A DNA stretch of 56,240 nucleotides, taken from Neisseriaceae bacterium TC5R-5 (lineage in GTDB: Bacteria > Pseudomonadota > Gammaproteobacteria > Burkholderiales > Chromobacteriaceae). Made by a program: the position numbers and the translations under genes. The notes under the pieces were generated by a model. The model did no database searches, was not told where the DNA came from, and was given only the letters and a program-made list of their open reading frames with translations. This document shows positions 43,876 to 54,588 of this stretch, one piece after another. Location of the stretch: the NCBI GenBank assembly GCA_020830965.2, contig JACCFC020000022.1, positions 1 to 56,240 of the forward strand, written 5' to 3'. Positions within the stretch are counted from its first letter, which is position 1. Every line of letters starts with the position of its first letter.

Positions 43876-44697
43876 TCAGGTGCGATGCAAAATCAATTCT
43901 AAAACGACTTTGCTGCCGATGTAAGCTAGTAACAAGGACAGGAAGCCAGCTAAAGTCCAGCGCACGGCCACTTTGCCTCGCCAGCCTCTGAGACGGTGTC
44001 CGACAAGCAGGCTGCCGAATAGTAGCCAGGAAAGAATGGCGAAGACGGTTTTATGACTCAGGCTGGCGGCATAGCCGAGCAGTTCTTTCGAGAAGACCAC
44101 CCCGGTTAATAGTGAAATACTAAGTAGTAAGAAGCCGACACGAATGACCTGAAACATCATTTTTTCCAGGGATAGCAAGGGCGGCAGTTGTTGGGTGAGT
44201 GTAGAGTTGTGCTTACCATGTAGCGCACGTTCTAAAAACAGCATCATGATGGCAATCAGGGCGCTGATGGCAAACAGGCTGTAGGCCAGTAGCGACATCA
44301 GAATATGCAGGATCAGCGCTGGGTTGTAGACGTTGTGCATGATGTGCTGGCCGGGTAGTACTTGGGCAAAGGCCAGGGTCAGCATCGCCAGCGGCATCAT
44401 GAATAATTGTAGGCCTTCTACCCTGTAGAAGAAGCTGCAAGTCCAGTAGATCAGCAACATCATCCAGGCCATTAGCGCTAATACATGGCCAACACCAAGC
44501 GAGAGCAGGGTTCCCTGGGTTAAGGGTAGTAACACGGCGATAGCCTGTACTAATAATAATATCCCCAGCAGGCTGTGTTCCCGACGTGGTTGTCGTGGCC
44601 AGCGGGCTGTGCCTTGCCAGTGTGTCAGATAGTGCCAGGTGAACACGCCATAGCAGCCGATGAGGATAAGGGAGAGGACGAGCGGTAAGCTATTCAT
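43876..44697 (-). CDS. CcsA/YpjD-type inner membrane protein
   Basis: This 273-residue protein has about eight transmembrane segments and resembles the cytochrome c assembly (CcsA/CcmC-like) family, in particular the YpjD branch next to ffh. Possible heme-handling histidines are in NPALILHILMSLLAYSLFA and LSHKTVFAILSWLLF. The tryptophan-rich WWD motif of true heme exporters is not evident, so a cytochrome c role is uncertain. It is divergent from ffh, an arrangement conserved in many proteobacteria. Confidence 0.85.
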   Translation of the reverse strand: MNSLPLVLSLILIGCYGVFTWHYLTHWQGTARWPRQPRREHSLLGILLLVQAIAVLLPLTQGTLLSLGVGHVLALMAWMMLLIYWTCSFFYRVEGLQLFMMPLAMLTLAFAQVLPGQHIMHNVYNPALILHILMSLLAYSLFAISALIAIMMLFLERALHGKHNSTLTQQLPPLLSLEKMMFQVIRVGFLLLSISLLTGVVFSKELLGYAASLSHKTVFAILSWLLFGSLLVGHRLRGWRGKVAVRWTLAGFLSLLLAYIGSKVVLELILHRT

Positions 44698-44807
44698 GAT
44701 TAAGGTTTTATCAATTACGGGTGTGCGCCCGGTGGCTCGTGGTAAAATCGACGGTTCTAAAGTCTACACCAAGCTGCCCGCTGTTGGCAGGTCGTTAAGG
44801 ATGTTCC

Positions 44808-46163
44808 ATGTTAGACAACTTGACTAGCCGGTTATCCGGCGTAATGAAAAATCTGCGCGGTAATGCGCGTCTGACTGAAAGCAATATCCAGGATGCCATG
44901 CGCGAAGTGCGTATGGCCTTGCTTGAGGCTGATGTGGCATTGCCAGTAGTAAAAGTGTTTATTGCCCAGGTGAAAGAACGGGCACTCGGCCAGGATGTGA
45001 TGGGCAGTCTGACACCGGGGCAGGCGCTGATCGGCGTGGTGAACGAGGAGTTAACTCGCCTGATGGGTGAGCAGAATGATGCCCTCAATCTGGCTGCGGT
45101 ACCGCCGGCAATTGTGCTGATGGCCGGTTTGCAGGGGGCAGGTAAAACCACCACGGTGGGTAAACTGGCTAAATTGCTGAAGGAAAGTAAAAAGAAAAAG
45201 GTATTGGTAGTGTCTGCCGATATTTACCGCCCGGCTGCGATTGAGCAATTGCAGTTGCTCGCCACGCAAGTCGAGGTGGAGTGCTTCCCTTCCGATAATA
45301 CCCAGCAGCCCGTGGCGATTGCTCGGGCGGCGCTAGATCATGCCAAACGCCATTTCTTTGATGTGCTGATTGTGGATACGGCCGGTCGTCTGGCTATCGA
45401 CGAAGCGATGATGGCGGAAATCAAGGCGTTGCATGCTGCACTCAATCCGGTGGAAACGCTGTTTGTGGTGGATGCGATGCAGGGGCAGGATGCGGTGAAT
45501 ACCGCGCAGGCCTTCAATGAAACCTTGCCCTTGACTGGGGTGATTCTAACCAAGATGGATGGCGACTCACGCGGTGGCGCGGCGTTGTCGGTGCGTCACG
45601 TTACCGGTAAGCCGATCAAGTTTATCGGGGTGGGTGAGAAGGTGTCCGGCCTGGAGCCATTTTATCCTGACCGGATGGCTAGCCGTATTCTGGGTATGGG
45701 TGATGTGCTGTCGCTGATCGAGGATGTGCAAAAAGGCATCGATCAGGACGAAGCCATGGCGATGGCGAAAAAGCTTAAGTCTGGCAAAGGTTTTGATCTT
45801 GAGGACTTCAAGGCGCAGATGCAGCAGATGAAAAAAATGGGCGGCATGTCCAATCTGCTGGAGAAAATGCCTGGCCAACTGGGCCAGATGGCTAAGGGTA
45901 TTCAAGGCGAGGAAGCGGAAAAGTCGATGCGGCGGATTGAGGGCATTATCAATTCGATGACGCCAGCCGAGCGCCGTAAACCCGAGCTGTTGAAAGCCAG
46001 CCGTAAACGTCGCGTGGCGGCAGGGTCCGGGGTGACGGTGCAGGAAGTGAACAAGCTGCTGAACCAGTTTGAGCAGACCCAGAAGATGATGAAACAGTTT
46101 TCATCTAAGGGCGGCATGATGAAGCTGATGCGCGGTATGAAGGGCATGCTGCCGGGGATGTAA
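44808..46163 (+). CDS. ffh: Signal recognition particle protein Ffh
   Basis: This 451-residue GTPase binds 4.5S RNA and signal sequences and delivers membrane proteins to FtsY. The N domain is followed by the G domain with GLQGAGKTTTVGKLA (about 107-121), DTAGRL, TKMDGDSRGGAAL and the GVGEKVSGLEPFYP stretch. The methionine-rich M domain (MQQMKKMGGMSNLLEKMPG onward) has the RNA-binding loop around SRKRRVAAGSG. Full length and undisturbed. Confidence 0.98.
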   Translation: MLDNLTSRLSGVMKNLRGNARLTESNIQDAMREVRMALLEADVALPVVKVFIAQVKERALGQDVMGSLTPGQALIGVVNEELTRLMGEQNDALNLAAVPPAIVLMAGLQGAGKTTTVGKLAKLLKESKKKKVLVVSADIYRPAAIEQLQLLATQVEVECFPSDNTQQPVAIARAALDHAKRHFFDVLIVDTAGRLAIDEAMMAEIKALHAALNPVETLFVVDAMQGQDAVNTAQAFNETLPLTGVILTKMDGDSRGGAALSVRHVTGKPIKFIGVGEKVSGLEPFYPDRMASRILGMGDVLSLIEDVQKGIDQDEAMAMAKKLKSGKGFDLEDFKAQMQQMKKMGGMSNLLEKMPGQLGQMAKGIQGEEAEKSMRRIEGIINSMTPAERRKPELLKASRKRRVAAGSGVTVQEVNKLLNQFEQTQKMMKQFSSKGGMMKLMRGMKGMLPGM

Positions 46164-46198
46164 GCTCCACTGGGGCCGGGTGTTTTTGAAGGGTGATG

Positions 46199-48543
<2,345 letters not shown>

Positions 48544-48564
48544 TCTAATTTGATTTGTATCAAT

Positions 48565-48592
48565 AAAAAAACCGCAAATTTGCGGTTTTTTT
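48565..48592. terminator. Bidirectional terminator after purB
   Basis: A perfect palindrome with AAAAAACCGCAAA and TTTGCGGTTTTTT. It isolates purB from the nitrogen operon that follows. Confidence 0.93.
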
Positions 48593-48635
48593 ATTGTCAA
48601 AATTTTTTGCGTTTTAAGCGAAAAATATTGTTCTT

Positions 48636-48664
48636 TAATGCTTTTATTGTTTCCATCTACAATT
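48636..48664 (+). promoter_or_regulatory. Possible promoter of the carbamoyl-compound operon
   Basis: TACAAT at 48659-48664 is a good -10 box, with only a poor -35 (TTTAAT or TTAATG) 17-18 bases upstream, so an activator may be needed. No regulator gene is adjacent. The spacer 48593-48719 is AT-rich. Confidence 0.35.
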
Positions 48665-48719
48665 AAAGTCAGTTATTTTTGTTGACCTACCATTAAAAAC
48701 AGCGCGGAGCATTTTTATT

Positions 48720-49382
48720 ATGAAGAATATTAAGGCAGAACCTTTTGATTTCTCTTTCAATCCGGCCACCAGTGCGCTCATTATTATTGATATGCAGCGC
48801 GATTTTGTTGAGCCAAATGGTTTTGGTGAGTTATTGGGTAATGATGTCGCGCTATTGCGTTCGACAATTGAACCCTGCCGTAAAGTATTACAGGCAGCCC
48901 GCGCTGCTGGTTTGATGGTAATTCATACGCGGGAAGGGCATCGGGCCGATTTGACCGATTGCCCGCCAGCCAAGTTGACCCGTGGCGGTAAAACGGTGAT
49001 TGGCAGCGCCGGGCCTATGGGGCGCATCCTGGTACGCGGAGAACAAGGCCACGATATTATTCCTGAGCTGTATCCGATTGCCGGTGAGCCGGTGATTGAT
49101 AAACCCGGTAAGGGCGCCTTCTATCAAACTGATCTACATTTGATTTTGCAAAGCCGTGGCATCAAGTCGCTGATTATCTGTGGTGTGACCACCGAGGTAT
49201 GCGTTAACACCACGGCGCGTGAGGCCAATGACCGTGGTTATGAATGTCTGATTCTCGATGATTGCACGGCTTCTTACTTCCCCGAATTCCACCAAGCGGC
49301 TCTCGATATGATCAAAGCCCAGGGCGGCATCGTTGGCTGGGTCTCTTCCTCTGCTGAGCTGGTGAGCACGCTAGCAAAATAA
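48720..49382 (+). CDS. Isochorismatase-family cysteine hydrolase, biuret hydrolase-like
   Basis: This 220-residue cytosolic amidohydrolase has the family triad at D24 (IIIDMQRDF), K131 (DKPGKGAF) and C161 (GVTTEVCVNTTAREANDRGYE), so it should be active. The segments VIHTREGHR, RGEQGHDIIPELYPI and AREANDRGYECLILDDC are close to what I remember of rhizobial biuret hydrolase, which makes allophanate and ammonia from biuret. N-carbamoylsarcosine and ureidoacrylate hydrolases are also relatives, and an oxamate or other ureide amidase is possible. It is the first gene of a tight operon; its stop overlaps the next ATG by one base. The hydrolase class is firm and the substrate is inferred. Confidence 0.82.
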   Translation: MKNIKAEPFDFSFNPATSALIIIDMQRDFVEPNGFGELLGNDVALLRSTIEPCRKVLQAARAAGLMVIHTREGHRADLTDCPPAKLTRGGKTVIGSAGPMGRILVRGEQGHDIIPELYPIAGEPVIDKPGKGAFYQTDLHLILQSRGIKSLIICGVTTEVCVNTTAREANDRGYECLILDDCTASYFPEFHQAALDMIKAQGGIVGWVSSSAELVSTLAK

Positions 49383-50236
49383 TGCACTACTTGGCTGGGC
49401 TGTCGCTTGGTTATGCGGTGCCTCGCAATATCGCCGGACAGGTACATAGTGTGTTTGATCGGGCCTGCAATATCCTCTTATCGGATGGTGCTTTATTCAG
49501 CCTGTTCAGCCGTCAGTTAGCCAATGCGCCGCTGGCGTTACGGCTGGATATTGCGGGTGGCCTGGAGGCCTGGTTTGTGCCCGGGCAGCCTTTTGTGCTG
49601 AGAAATGGCAGTTGGCGCAGCCCGCAGTGCCAGGGTAGTACGCATGCCTTGCCGATCTGGCAGCCTGAGCGTCAGCCGTCGCAACTTAGTCACGCTGCGT
49701 TGAGGCGTAATGTGCAGCAGGTGCAGCAAGCCTGGTGTGACTGGCAGCAGACACGCCCGCTGTTGGCGCTGCCAACTGTATTGCTGGCCTTATGCCAGCA
49801 GCTGCAGCAGGGGATTGCGCAGCAGGACACATCCGCCGTGTTGGCCTTCAGTGAACAACTACTAGGCTGGGGACAGGGTCTGACGCCTAGTGGGGATGAT
49901 GTGCTGGTGGCTTGCCTGGCCGTATTGTGGCGCTGGCGTGAACAGCAAGCGGTTGCCCGGCATTTACTGCACGCCTTACAGGCTAGCCTGCCAACCCAGT
50001 TGGCGCGAACCCATTCGATTAGCCAGCATTATTTGCGCCAGGCATTGGCCGGGCAGTTTAGTGAGCCCTTGGAGCAGTTGCTGGCGCAATTGCTGACGCA
50101 GACGGATGCAGTGGCTTTGCAGCAGGCTGTCGCGCAGATGCTGGCGCAGGGTGCCAGTTCCGGTGCCGATGGGTTGTATGGGGTATTACTGACTTTACAG
50201 GCGTTGTTGCCGCCTTTAGATGGAGAGAATGAATGA
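49382..50236 (+). CDS. allH: DUF2877 protein, AllH-like carbamoyltransferase subunit
   Basis: This 284-residue protein matches DUF2877 (PF11392), to which E. coli YlbF (AllH) belongs. AllH is assigned as one of three subunits of the oxamate carbamoyltransferase of anaerobic allantoin breakdown. The strongest landmark is GWGQGLTPSGDDVLVACLA near residue 160, with the preceding FVLRNG. It is rich in Gln, which is unusual next to the neighbouring housekeeping genes. It overlaps the hydrolase gene by one base and FdrA by four, so translation is coupled. Confidence 0.8.
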   Translation: MHYLAGLSLGYAVPRNIAGQVHSVFDRACNILLSDGALFSLFSRQLANAPLALRLDIAGGLEAWFVPGQPFVLRNGSWRSPQCQGSTHALPIWQPERQPSQLSHAALRRNVQQVQQAWCDWQQTRPLLALPTVLLALCQQLQQGIAQQDTSAVLAFSEQLLGWGQGLTPSGDDVLVACLAVLWRWREQQAVARHLLHALQASLPTQLARTHSISQHYLRQALAGQFSEPLEQLLAQLLTQTDAVALQQAVAQMLAQGASSGADGLYGVLLTLQALLPPLDGENE

Positions 50237-51789
50237 AACTGTATTGTAAAACCTACCCCAATTTATATAAGGACTCCGTCTCACTGATGCAGATTTCTGC
50301 CAGCCTGAACGGGGTAGCTGGTGTCAGCCAGGCATCAGTAGCCATGGCAACCGAGGCCAATATCGCACGCATGCACGATGCCGGTATGGCGGTAGCCGTG
50401 GCGGTTAAGCCGAATGATTTGCTGATTGCCTTGCTGGCGGGCGAGGCGAGCGCGGAAGAAGCGCTCGCCTTAGCCGATAGCTTGCTCAAACCTAGTCAGG
50501 ACAGCGCTGGTGAACAGCGTGAGCAGCGTGCTGCCAGCAGTATTGCGCAGGGAGTGGAGCGGATGCCAGCGGCGAATATGGCGCTGATTTCTGTACCCGG
50601 TAGCTATGCCGCAGCCGAAACAATGAAAGCGCTACGACTGGGACTGAACGTGATGCTATTTAGCGATAACGTCAGCGAAGAAAATGAAATTTCGCTGAAA
50701 AACTATGCCAGCCAGCAGGATTTGCTAGTGATGGGGCCAGATTGTGGCACGGCTATTGTCAATGGCTTGCCCTTAGGCTTTGCCAATGTGGTGCGCCGTG
50801 GGGCAATTGGTCTGGTGGCGGCCTCAGGCACTGGCTTACAGGAAGTGAGCTGCCGCATTCACCATTTAGGTGAGGGCGTCTCGCAGGCGCTGGGTACGGG
50901 CGGGCGCGATCTGCATGAGGGTATTGATGGCCAGAGCATGTGCCAGGCTTTGAAAATGCTGGCGGCCGATGCCGACACGAAATTGATTGTCTTGATTTCC
51001 AAGCCGCCAGCCGCCAGCGTGGCGAACAAAGTGCTGCGATTAGCCGCTAGTTGCGGCAAGCCAGTAGTCGTGCATTTTCTGGGTGCCAAGCCGGAAAGCC
51101 TGCGCGAATACGCGGTGACAGCCAGTTCCAGCCTGCAACATGCGGCGGATACCGCCGTTGCGCTATTACGGCACCAGCCACTACCGGTGGCGGTGGTGCC
51201 GGATGCTGCGCTGCTAGCACAAGCCCAGGCCAAGGCTCAGGGCATGGAGGCCAGTCAAACACAATTACGTGCCATTTTTGCCGGTGGTACTTTCTGTTAT
51301 GAAGCGCAACTGGCTTTGTTGCAGCAAGGGCTGTGCTGTGAGTCGAATGCGCCGGTACAAGGCGCGCAGCCTTTGCGTGATCCGGCGCACTGTCATGGTC
51401 ATAGCCTGCTGGATATGGGCGACGATGAGTTTACTCAAGGGCGCCCGCATCCGATGATTGATCCCACTTTGCGGAATGCGCGTCTGCTGCAAGAGGCTGC
51501 GGCTGCCGAGACCGCCGTTTTACTCTTTGACGTGGTACTGGGCTACGGCGCCAGCATGGACCCGGTAGCTGAGTTGCTGCAAGTATTGGCCAAGGCTAAT
51601 GCTGAGGCGGCACGACAGCAGCGGCAACTGCTTTATATCGCTCATGTCTGCGGTACCGAACTGGACCCGCAGTCACGCCAACAACAGGTACAAGCATTGC
51701 AACAGGCGGGGGTGATCGTCGCCGACAGCAATGTGCAGGCGGCACAATTGGCCGCCCAGATTATTCAGTCTCGCCAAGGGAGCCGTTAA
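50233..51789 (+). CDS. fdrA: FdrA family protein, AllF-like carbamoyltransferase subunit
   Basis: This 518-residue protein matches FdrA (AllF), built of succinyl-CoA-synthetase-like domains. In E. coli it is assigned to the oxamate carbamoyltransferase. Segments include YKDSVSLMQISASL, VAMATEANIARM, LLVMGPDCGTAI, GAIGLVAASGTGLQEVS, GTGGRDLH and GDDEFTQGRPHPMIDP. It is somewhat shorter than the E. coli protein of about 555 residues but has both halves. It shares ATGA with the gene before it and touches the next with no gap. Confidence 0.88.
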   Translation: MKLYCKTYPNLYKDSVSLMQISASLNGVAGVSQASVAMATEANIARMHDAGMAVAVAVKPNDLLIALLAGEASAEEALALADSLLKPSQDSAGEQREQRAASSIAQGVERMPAANMALISVPGSYAAAETMKALRLGLNVMLFSDNVSEENEISLKNYASQQDLLVMGPDCGTAIVNGLPLGFANVVRRGAIGLVAASGTGLQEVSCRIHHLGEGVSQALGTGGRDLHEGIDGQSMCQALKMLAADADTKLIVLISKPPAASVANKVLRLAASCGKPVVVHFLGAKPESLREYAVTASSSLQHAADTAVALLRHQPLPVAVVPDAALLAQAQAKAQGMEASQTQLRAIFAGGTFCYEAQLALLQQGLCCESNAPVQGAQPLRDPAHCHGHSLLDMGDDEFTQGRPHPMIDPTLRNARLLQEAAAAETAVLLFDVVLGYGASMDPVAELLQVLAKANAEAARQQRQLLYIAHVCGTELDPQSRQQQVQALQQAGVIVADSNVQAAQLAAQIIQSRQGSR

Positions 51790-53187
51790 ATGAACCCATT
51801 ATTCCAAGAAAAACTGCAAGTTATTGGCCTGGGTTTGGCTGGGTTTTCCGATAATTTGCGCCAGGCTGGCGGCGAAGTGCTGCAGCTGGAATGGGTGCCA
51901 CCGGCGCAGGGTGATGCCGCGGCGAATTGGCAGTTAGCCAATCTGTTTAACTGCCCGCAGATTGAGCAGGCTAATGAAACTGCGCTGCAGCGTTATCTGG
52001 ATGCGCAGCCGGTATTGGTGGGGATTGCCCCTGCTCATGAATTGATTCCGGCGATGGCCGAGGGGCAGCGTCGTATCCTGCATTCCGGGCCGCCGATTGC
52101 CTGGGCCGATATGTGTGGCCCGGTACAGGGGGCGATTGCCGGTGCCATCGTCTTTGAGGGCTGGGCTGATGATGTGAGCGCAGCGATGGCGCTGGCAGCA
52201 CAAGGTGGGATTGCCTTGGAACCCTGCCACCATTACGCCGCTACCGGGCCGATGGCGGGCATTATCAGCCCATCCATGCCCTTGTGGGTTGTCGAAAACC
52301 AGACCCATGGCAATCGTGCGTTTTGTAATCTGAATGAAGGGCTGGGCAAAGTATTGCGTTTTGGTGCCAATAGCCCTGAGGTACTCAATCGCTTGCGCTG
52401 GATGGGCGAGGTGCTGGCACCGACGATTGCTCAGGCCCTGGCCGTTTGCGGCGAGATTGCACTCAAGCCGCTGATGGCGCAGGCGTTGCAAATGGGTGAT
52501 GAGGTGCACAACCGCAATACTGCCGCGAGTGGCTTGTTCTTCAAACGCATTGCACCCGCTATTGCCGGCTTGCCGGACGCCGCCGCAGTACTGGAGTTCA
52601 TTGCTGCCAATGATCACTTTTTCCTGAATCTATCGATGGCGGCTTGTAAGGCCATGCTGGATGCGGCAGCAAATGTTCCCGGCAGTAGCATGGTGACTGT
52701 GATGGCGCGCAATGGGGTGAACTTTGGTATCCGCCTCAGTGGTACCGGTGAGCGTTGGTTCCAGGCGCCGGCTAATCCGGTGAACGGCTTGTTCTTCCCC
52801 GGCTACGGCGTGGAGGATGCGGCGGCTGACCTGGGTGACAGTGCCATTACCGAAACGGCCGGAGTCGGTGGTTTTGCCATGGCGGCGGCACCTGCCATTG
52901 TCAAATTCGTTGGCGGCACCCCGGCGGATGCGCTGAACTACAGCCGAGAAATGATGGAGATCACACTCACTCAGCACCCGGTTTTTACGCTGCCTAGCCT
53001 GAACTTTATGGGCTCCGGTTGTGGTATTGACGCTCGTAAAGTGGTGGATCGTGGCATTTTACCGGTGATCAATACCGGTATTGCGCACAAGCAAGCTGGG
53101 GTCGGTCAGATTGGGGCGGGCGTGACCACGGCCCCGCTGGCCTGTTTTATCGAAGCGCTGGCCGCGCTGGCAGACACCTTGGAGTAA
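51790..53187 (+). CDS. allG: DUF1116 protein, AllG-like carbamoyltransferase subunit
   Basis: This 465-residue protein matches DUF1116 (PF06545), the family of E. coli YlbE (AllG), third subunit of the assigned oxamate carbamoyltransferase. Landmarks are EWVPPAQGDAAA, HSGPPIAWADMCGPVQGA, GDEVHNRNTAAS, and the C-terminal MGSGCGIDARKVVDRGILPVINTGIAHK with the GAGVTTAP stretch. It follows fdrA with no gap and precedes the carbamate kinase by three bases, which supports a multi-subunit complex made in fixed ratio. Confidence 0.87.
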   Translation: MNPLFQEKLQVIGLGLAGFSDNLRQAGGEVLQLEWVPPAQGDAAANWQLANLFNCPQIEQANETALQRYLDAQPVLVGIAPAHELIPAMAEGQRRILHSGPPIAWADMCGPVQGAIAGAIVFEGWADDVSAAMALAAQGGIALEPCHHYAATGPMAGIISPSMPLWVVENQTHGNRAFCNLNEGLGKVLRFGANSPEVLNRLRWMGEVLAPTIAQALAVCGEIALKPLMAQALQMGDEVHNRNTAASGLFFKRIAPAIAGLPDAAAVLEFIAANDHFFLNLSMAACKAMLDAAANVPGSSMVTVMARNGVNFGIRLSGTGERWFQAPANPVNGLFFPGYGVEDAAADLGDSAITETAGVGGFAMAAAPAIVKFVGGTPADALNYSREMMEITLTQHPVFTLPSLNFMGSGCGIDARKVVDRGILPVINTGIAHKQAGVGQIGAGVTTAPLACFIEALAALADTLE

Positions 53188-53190
53188 GGC

Positions 53191-54153
53191 ATGACTAAAG
53201 CAAAATTGGCGGTGGTGGCGGTGGGGGGGAATGCCCTGATTCGTTCCGATCAGGAAACTAGCCTGGCCCAGCAGTATGCAGCGGTGGCAGAAACCGCCAA
53301 ACATGTGGCGGAACTGATTGCCGCCGGCTGGAAAGTGGTACTCACCCATGGTAATGGCCCGCAAGTCGGTTTTATTCTGCGCCGCTCGGAAATTGCCGAA
53401 AACGAAGTGCCAACCGTTTCGCTTCCCTTTGCGGTGGGGGATACCCAGGGCGCCATTGGTTTTATGTTCCAGAACGCCTTTGGTAATACTTTGCGTCAGC
53501 GTGGCCTGACTACCCAGGTGGTTGCGCTGGTCACACAAACTTTAGTAGCGGCTGGCGATAGCGCTTTTAGCCATCCGGATAAACCGATAGGCGCGCATCT
53601 GCCGCAAGCGCAGGCCGAAGAGCTGGCGCAACAGTTGGGCTGGGTGGTACGCGAAGACGCTGGCCGTGGCTGGCGACGGGTGGTGCCGTCACCGCGACCG
53701 CTACAAATTATCGAGGCTCCGATTATTCGCCAATTGCTGGACAGCGGCGTGCTGGTGGTGGCCTGCGGCGGTGGCGGGATTCCGGTGGTGCGGCAGGCGG
53801 ATGGTAGTCTGGATAGCGTGGATGCGGTGATCGATAAAGATCGTGCCTCGGCCCTGCTTGCTGCCGAACTGGGGGCCGATATGCTGCTGATCCCCACTGG
53901 CGTAGAGCGGGTGGCCCTACACTTTGGTACACCACAGCAGCGCTGGTTGGATCAGCTCTCGGCGCAAGAAGCGCAACAATTACTGCAAGATGGCCATTTC
54001 GGTGCGGGCAGCATGGGGCCGAAAGTGGAGGCCATGCTCAGTTACCTGGCCAAATGTCCGCATGGTATCGGTCTGATTACTTCGCCAGAAGCGATAGGCC
54101 GCGCCATCAAGGGTGAAGCAGGGACTCGTTTTAGTCATCCGATCGCCGTCTAA
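53191..54153 (+). CDS. allK: Carbamate kinase (catabolic)
   Basis: This 320-residue kinase transfers phosphate from carbamoyl phosphate to ADP, leaving carbamate that decays to ammonia and CO2. Landmarks are AVGGNALIR, LTHGNGPQVGF, VVACGGGGIPVV, AVIDKDRASALLA and GSMGPKVEA. The arcA/arcB deiminase genes are absent. It sits with carbamoyltransferase subunits, as does E. coli AllK (YbcF), so its source of carbamoyl phosphate is the upstream complex. It is full length. Confidence 0.93.
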   Translation: MTKAKLAVVAVGGNALIRSDQETSLAQQYAAVAETAKHVAELIAAGWKVVLTHGNGPQVGFILRRSEIAENEVPTVSLPFAVGDTQGAIGFMFQNAFGNTLRQRGLTTQVVALVTQTLVAAGDSAFSHPDKPIGAHLPQAQAEELAQQLGWVVREDAGRGWRRVVPSPRPLQIIEAPIIRQLLDSGVLVVACGGGGIPVVRQADGSLDSVDAVIDKDRASALLAAELGADMLLIPTGVERVALHFGTPQQRWLDQLSAQEAQQLLQDGHFGAGSMGPKVEAMLSYLAKCPHGIGLITSPEAIGRAIKGEAGTRFSHPIAV

Positions 54154-54170
54154 CTAAGTAAGGAACCATC

Positions 54171-54587
54171 ATGAGTGAAGCAACAGTATTACTGGCGGTA
54201 AATGGCACGCTAATGCGTGGCCTAGAACTCAATCCCAATATGCTGGCGGTGGGTGCCGAGTTTGTTGCTGAGGCCAATACCGCAGGCTGTTACCGTATCT
54301 GGTCGATTAATGACCGCCACCCGGCAATGATGCGTACCCCCGATGAAGGTAGCAAAGTTGCGCTGGAGCTGTGGCAGGTACCCGCTGCCGGTTTGGCACA
54401 GATTCTGCAGAATGAGCCGGCTGGCCTGAGCATAGGCAAAGTGTTGCTGGACGATGGCCGCGAAGTGCTGGGGGTATTGGGCGAGCCGTTTCTGTGTGCC
54501 AATCGCACCGAAATTACCGCGCTGGGCGGCTGGCGTGCTTATCGGCAATCCCGAGGACTGAATCCGGATAGCGGGAAGGAGGCTTGA
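54171..54587 (+). CDS. Stand-alone allophanate hydrolase C-terminal-like domain protein
   Basis: This 138-residue protein resembles the C-terminal domain of allophanate hydrolase (AtzF/DUR1 type), which has a gamma-glutamylcyclotransferase-like fold. VNGTLMRGLELNPNM at the start, then YRIWSINDRHPAMMR, LELWQVPAAGLAQIL and GREVLGVLGEPF, are the recognisable parts. In the full enzyme the amidase half makes N-carboxycarbamate and this domain has been reported to help its decarboxylation. No amidase half is encoded in the window. It may act on a carbamate or ureido intermediate of this operon. AAGGAACC stands before the start. Confidence 0.72.
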   Translation: MSEATVLLAVNGTLMRGLELNPNMLAVGAEFVAEANTAGCYRIWSINDRHPAMMRTPDEGSKVALELWQVPAAGLAQILQNEPAGLSIGKVLLDDGREVLGVLGEPFLCANRTEITALGGWRAYRQSRGLNPDSGKEA

Positions 54588-54588
54588 T

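Noticed and set aside
51934-52617. 227-codon ORF antisense to the DUF1116 gene
   Set aside because: The sense gene is conserved along its whole length and the antisense product has no recognisable features.
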